Source: Planctomycetaceae bacterium
GTDB lineage: Bacteria; Planctomycetota; Phycisphaerae; Phycisphaerales; SM1A02
Length of the DNA stretch: 8,668 bases
Direction: 5' to 3'
NCBI GenBank assembly: GCA_027488265.1
Contig: JAIYCA010000325.1
Location: 1 to 8,668 of the forward strand
Part shown: positions 5,590 to 8,668 of the stretch, one piece after another
How positions within the stretch are numbered: position 1 is the stretch's first letter
How the letters are laid out: every line of letters starts with the position of its first letter
The notes under the pieces: generated by a model
What the model was told of the DNA's origin: nothing
What the model saw: the letters and a program-made list of their open reading frames with translations, nothing else
The model's database searches: none
Made by a program: the position numbers and the translations under genes

Positions 5590-7563
5590 CTACCCGCCCG
5601 TCGGCGCGGGTGCGGGCGCCGGTCGGTCGTCGCGCAATGGCCGCTCGATGTCGCTTTCGCCATCGTTGCGGCGCGTACCACCTGCGACCGGCGGCGCGTC
5701 TGCGAGCCCGAGCGCGCGCAAGTACGCCACCATCTCCTGATGGAAACGGATCTGCGCGTACGCGTAGATCGTGTCGTGGGTGAGGCCGTCGATCAGCTCG
5801 ATGGAACCATCACCTTCGCGGATCGGCGCACCGCGCGTCCGCGCGTCTGCCTTCCACGCTTCAACCTTCGCCTTCAATCGCGCGACGGCGCGCTGCAAGT
5901 AGTACGAATCGCGCGTTCCGCAGAGGATGCGCACGCGGTCCTCAAGAATGCGCCCGATGCGCGCGGGGTCCTTCGTAAAGCGCCGCGCGATGTCGTGGCG
6001 CGACCACGCTTCGACGGTGACGGGATCGATCTCGCCCGTTGCTGCGTCACAGAGCGGTCGCGGCGCAGCGCGTTCGAGATCGAACGGCGACCACATCGCG
6101 TCCCACGCTGCCCACTGACAACCGCTTCGGCCGTTCGGATCAATCGCATTTTCTGAAGCGACCTCATCGCGAACAGTCATGAAGACGCGGTCGTCGCTCG
6201 GCCCGAGGACGCCGCGGTAACTCGGTGTTTCACGCCCATCCGACGAGACAAAGAGATTGAGATCGCGATAGAGATCAGTTTCTTGAAACGCGCTGAAATC
6301 GACGGGGTCAGGCGCGCTTGCGAAAGCCGCGCCGAAGACCTCGGGATACGTCGTCACCAAATGAATCGCCGTCCATCCGCCGCTTGAGTGCCCAGTCACG
6401 ATGCGCGCTTCAGTGGCGCGAACGAGCCGAAATCGTTCCTCGAGATACGGAATGAACTCTTCGACGAGCGCACGCCCGATCGGTCCGTTCGTTTCGCTGT
6501 CGACGAATCCGCTGTGGCCCCACGGCGTATCGGCGTCGAGAAAGATCCATGCGGCCTGCGGAATCGCCGCGCGCGCCTGTGGGCTCTGCAACGCGGGCGC
6601 CGCATCGGCCGCAGCCAAGTGATTCGCGCCGAAGCCGCCGACGACGTAGATCGACGGCCACATGCGACGCGGAAACGACAAATCGTGGTAGCCGTAGGGG
6701 AGCACGACTCCGGCGCGCATCTTGAACTCGCGACCGAAGTGCCGCGAAAGCAGTTCGCTCTTTCGTTCGATCCAGACGAGGGTGGGTTGCCCCGCGCGTT
6801 CGTCGGCGGCGTTTGTGTCATCCGGCGTCGGCACGACCGCGGGCAAGACCTCGCTCAATTCAAGTCGCACTTCGTCCGCGCGGTCGCTTGCGAGTTCAAC
6901 GCGCAAAGGCACCGAGACGAGGTTGCCGGGCCCGAGGTGCCCGCGTTCGGTGAAGTCGGTGTCGAGCACCGCTTGCACGCGCCACGCGCCGTCGAGCGTC
7001 TCAAGCGCGCCGCGAAACTCCGCCGCCTGCGCGAAATCAAACTCCACAATCGCGCCGTCGACCTGCGATGCGACCGGCATCGAAACGATCGGTTGGAGCG
7101 ATTCGAAGAATGGCCCCTCGGCGGGAGCGACGCCAGCGAATCGCGGCGTGTCGGAGACGAGAAAGAGGATGATCCGACCGGCAGGCGTGGAAGTGGGCGT
7201 TGATGCAGGCGTGGATGCGGGAGTCGTTTCTGGTTCGGTCGAGGGCGGAGGGGCGGGGGTGCTCCGCGAACTGCTTCCTGAAGCACTTCCCGGCGAACTG
7301 GCCGCGGGTGCCGCAGCGTCTCGGGCACCTGGCGCACCCGACACTGCTTCGACAGCCTTCTCCCCAGAATCAGCCCGCGGAAGCCGCCATGTGATGAAAT
7401 ATCGGTCCTTTGGTGGCGGTGGCGCCTCGACGACATCGACGGTCGGCGGCAATTGGCCAACGCTCGAACCCGCGATCGCAAGCCCCACGACGCCCGCAAG
7501 GCACCCGCGGCGCTCCGCGAAAGATCGGTTGATGGCATGAAAGAGGTGCGCGAGTGCCGTCAT
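5590..7563 (-). CDS. Exported putative esterase (alpha/beta-hydrolase, esterase D / enterochelin esterase-like)
   Basis: The 657-residue product begins with a signal peptide: basic residues at 13-19, a hydrophobic stretch at 21-35 and possible cleavage near SVG-Q (34-37). A low-complexity Ala/Ser/Thr/Pro linker runs from about 75 to 128. Residues 130-240 look like the beta-rich N-terminal domain of secreted putative esterases (SDTPRF, then a segment like PxxFxxxxPI). The alpha/beta-hydrolase domain spans about 260-620. Ser393 in GHSSGGW is the nucleophile, Asp552 in CGTRDSYYL the probable acid and His596 in LTHDTIY the probable base, in the expected order. VVGGFG (308-312) may supply part of the oxyanion hole. 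It probably cleaves an ester in the periplasm or outside the cell, but the substrate cannot be read from sequence. Residues 622-657 are a Pro/Arg-rich tail with no clear fold. The ATG at 7561-7563 keeps the signal peptide. The gene diverges from the lipoprotein gene and converges on the transketolase homologue. Confidence 0.87.
   Translation of the reverse strand: MTALAHLFHAINRSFAERRGCLAGVVGLAIAGSSVGQLPPTVDVVEAPPPPKDRYFITWRLPRADSGEKAVEAVSGAPGARDAAAPAASSPGSASGSSSRSTPAPPPSTEPETTPASTPASTPTSTPAGRIILFLVSDTPRFAGVAPAEGPFFESLQPIVSMPVASQVDGAIVEFDFAQAAEFRGALETLDGAWRVQAVLDTDFTERGHLGPGNLVSVPLRVELASDRADEVRLELSEVLPAVVPTPDDTNAADERAGQPTLVWIERKSELLSRHFGREFKMRAGVVLPYGYHDLSFPRRMWPSIYVVGGFGANHLAAADAAPALQSPQARAAIPQAAWIFLDADTPWGHSGFVDSETNGPIGRALVEEFIPYLEERFRLVRATEARIVTGHSSGGWTAIHLVTTYPEVFGAAFASAPDPVDFSAFQETDLYRDLNLFVSSDGRETPSYRGVLGPSDDRVFMTVRDEVASENAIDPNGRSGCQWAAWDAMWSPFDLERAAPRPLCDAATGEIDPVTVEAWSRHDIARRFTKDPARIGRILEDRVRILCGTRDSYYLQRAVARLKAKVEAWKADARTRGAPIREGDGSIELIDGLTHDTIYAYAQIRFHQEMVAYLRALGLADAPPVAGGTRRNDGESDIERPLRDDRPAPAPAPTGG
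7181..7228 (-). repeat. Four 12-base tandem repeats encoding the Thr/Pro/Ala/Ser linker
   Basis: Four adjoining degenerate 12-base units (7181-7192, 7193-7204, 7205-7216, 7217-7228; plus-strand consensus GCAGGCGTGGAT) encode repeated STPA-like tetrapeptides in the linker of the esterase. Units 1 and 3 differ only in the last base. The period is a multiple of three, so copy-number change would keep the frame and only alter linker length. Confidence 0.75.
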
Positions 7564-7658
7564 GTGCTGATTCTCGACCGTGGGGCGAGCCGATACAACG
7601 GAACCCTGCGTCGGATGCGGCCCGCGCGTTCGGCAGGTTCAGTTCGGAGCCCCGCATC
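7564..7658. promoter_or_regulatory. Short divergent promoter region, esterase / lipoprotein
   Basis: Only 95 bases separate the two divergent start codons, so the two promoters must lie close together or overlap and could share regulation. The only AT-richer core is GATACAAC at 7592-7599, which resembles a -10 element in both directions (GATACA rightward, TTGTAT leftward). I found no convincing -35 partner for either, so the exact promoters are not assigned. Confidence 0.4.
7646..7649 (+). promoter_or_regulatory. Ribosome binding site that sets the lipoprotein start
   Basis: GGAG lies 9 bases before the ATG at 7659. The reading frame is open further upstream to an ATG at 7554, but that start would overlap the esterase start codon and place about 35 extra residues before the signal peptide. 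The site therefore favours 7659. Confidence 0.6.
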
Positions 7659-8543
7659 ATGTTTGATCGATCGGTCTTGTCGATGTCCCGTCCACAGACG
7701 TCCTTCTGGCCCGCGTCCGCGTTGCTCGCATCTTTCTTGGCGGCGGCGTCCCTCGTCGCCGGTTGTGCCGAGCACCGTACCTTCGAAGACGAAGTCTTGT
7801 CGACGCACCGCGACGTCCGCGACGCGTTCAGCGCCCACACCTTCGTCGCCGACGAACCGGTCGAGTTGAAGACGCAGGGCCCTGTCGCGATCGACATCGA
7901 CAACTTCGCAGGCGACATCGTCGTGCGCGCCGATCGCAAGGTCGAGCGCACCTTTGTCGAGGTGCGACGCGTGTCGACCCACGGTTTCGGCCGTTGGAGC
8001 GAATCGCGCGAGGCGCTCGACGACGCGCAATGGACCGCGACGCTTGAACCGCGCGTCGGCGGCGGCGAGACGCTCATCATTCGCACCGACACGCCGAATC
8101 CCGAAGAACACTTCCACCACATGGAGATTCTCGTGGTCGCGCCTGCGCTCGACACGGTGAAGATTCGCACGACGAACGGCGATGTCACCATTATCGAGAA
8201 CCAAGGCGCGGTGGACGTCGAGACGACGCGCGGCGACGTTCGCATGATGACGCCGTGGCCGATGACGGGCCCGATGACGATCATCACGAGCGAAGGTGCG
8301 ATCGATTACCGCGTGCGCGGCGAATCGAAGGGCGTCTTTGATTGTGAAACCCACGGTGGTCGCGTCAATCAACGTTGCGAGTATGGCAGTTGGCTCGCGC
8401 TCGACTCGAAGAACGACCACGATCGCTTCTACGCGGTGCTCAATGGCGGAACAAATCCCGTGGTCTTGCGCACGAGCGACGAGAACATTCGCGTCGCGGT
8501 CGTGCCGAATCCGACGGCGGTTGGGCCGATGATTCATGAGTGA
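7659..8543 (+). CDS. Lipoprotein with DUF4097-like beta-repeat domain
   Basis: The 294-residue product has a lipoprotein signal: hydrophobic residues 19-34, then the lipobox VAGC with Cys36 as the predicted lipidation site. A second in-frame ATG at 7683 would also keep the signal peptide. The mature part carries repeated short beta-strand units typical of DUF4097/adhesin-like beta-helices: VAIDIDNFAGDIVVRAD (76-92), VKIRTTNGDVTIIENQG (167-183), VDVETTRGDVRMMTP (185-199) and MTIITSEGAIDYRVRGE (206-222), with a final strand set near 264-281. The alternating hydrophobic pattern with turn motifs such as NGD and RGD is what supports the family call. Cys229 and Cys240 could form a disulfide. Such domains are common in bacterial envelope proteins but have no settled biochemical role. 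The lipobox suggests membrane anchoring; which membrane cannot be told. It is transcribed divergently from the esterase, which may hint at shared regulation. Confidence 0.83.
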   Translation: MFDRSVLSMSRPQTSFWPASALLASFLAAASLVAGCAEHRTFEDEVLSTHRDVRDAFSAHTFVADEPVELKTQGPVAIDIDNFAGDIVVRADRKVERTFVEVRRVSTHGFGRWSESREALDDAQWTATLEPRVGGGETLIIRTDTPNPEEHFHHMEILVVAPALDTVKIRTTNGDVTIIENQGAVDVETTRGDVRMMTPWPMTGPMTIITSEGAIDYRVRGESKGVFDCETHGGRVNQRCEYGSWLALDSKNDHDRFYAVLNGGTNPVVLRTSDENIRVAVVPNPTAVGPMIHE

Positions 8544-8632
8544 TGTTCGAGTGATCCACGACGAAAGAGCGTGTGATCCACGAGTGCATGACGCGTGACG
8601 CACTTGGTTCTCGCTCCGCACAGACGCAAGGT
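8544..8632. other. Intergenic tail with a short direct repeat
   Basis: No gene is visible here. An 11-base direct repeat, GTGATCCACGA, occurs at 8551-8561 and 8573-8583 with a 22-base period, about two helical turns, so it could be a paired protein-binding site. No terminator hairpin with a T-run was found after the lipoprotein stop. Confidence 0.4.
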
Positions 8633-8668
8633 ATGGGCGAATCAATCTTCGCTGCCGCCGTGGATCAA
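8633..8668 (+). CDS. Possible start of another gene, cut by the window edge
   Basis: An ATG at 8633 opens a frame reading MGESIFAAAVDQ up to the window end. The peptide resembles the extreme N-terminus of some planctomycete serine/threonine kinases, which often begin with a short (E)xIFxxAL/V helix, but twelve residues cannot establish this. The only purine-rich match is AAGG at 8628-8631, too close to the ATG to be a good ribosome site. A chance open frame is a real alternative. Confidence 0.3.
   Translation, partial: MGESIFAAAVDQ

Noticed and set aside
5488..6156. A plus-strand open frame beginning inside the palindromic repeats (VPGT and HVPCT peptides)
   Set aside because: The repeated peptide is only a translation of the GGCACGTGCC repeats, and the remainder is antisense to the esterase.
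7560..8645. A 361-codon minus-strand open frame opposite the lipoprotein gene
   Set aside because: It is Arg/His-rich, has no motif and overlaps the lipoprotein gene, which has a lipobox and a ribosome site.

Overview
This is a GC-rich bacterial window with four complete protein genes, the probable first codons of a fifth, and a cluster of palindromic repeats between two convergent genes. No rRNA, tRNA, transposase or CRISPR array was seen. The organism is probably a planctomycete, perhaps of the Phycisphaerae. That is an inference from protein style: a very long exported Ala-rich helical protein, a putative esterase with a Ser/Thr/Pro linker, a DUF4097-like lipoprotein, and divergent or convergent single genes instead of operons. 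It does not rest on a marker gene.

Layout. (1) 26-2836, minus strand: a 936-residue exported protein of unknown function, with a signal peptide, a degenerate helical motif occurring about five times, and a Gly-rich centre. (2) 2837-3290: a 454-base divergent intergenic region with a possible sigma70-type promoter for the next gene. (3) 3291-5384, plus strand: a transketolase-fold protein whose overall architecture is intact but in which most thiamine-diphosphate and catalytic motifs are altered. (4) 5385-5589: a convergent intergenic region holding two direct copies of a 53-base inverted-repeat unit built around GGCACGTGCC. (5) 5590-7563, minus strand: an exported alpha/beta-hydrolase of the putative-esterase family with a visible Ser/Asp/His triad. 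(6) 7564-7658: a short divergent promoter region. (7) 7659-8543, plus strand: a lipoprotein with a DUF4097-like beta-repeat domain. (8) 8544-8668: an intergenic tail and a possible start of another gene at the right edge.

The genes do not form an obvious pathway or single operon. Three of the four complete products are predicted to be exported (a secreted helical protein, a secreted esterase and a lipoprotein), so this is mainly a cell-envelope neighbourhood around one cytoplasmic transketolase homologue. The two most interesting items are the transketolase homologue with a systematically degraded active site and the REP-like paired palindromes. I saw no convincing defence, CRISPR or retroelement system.
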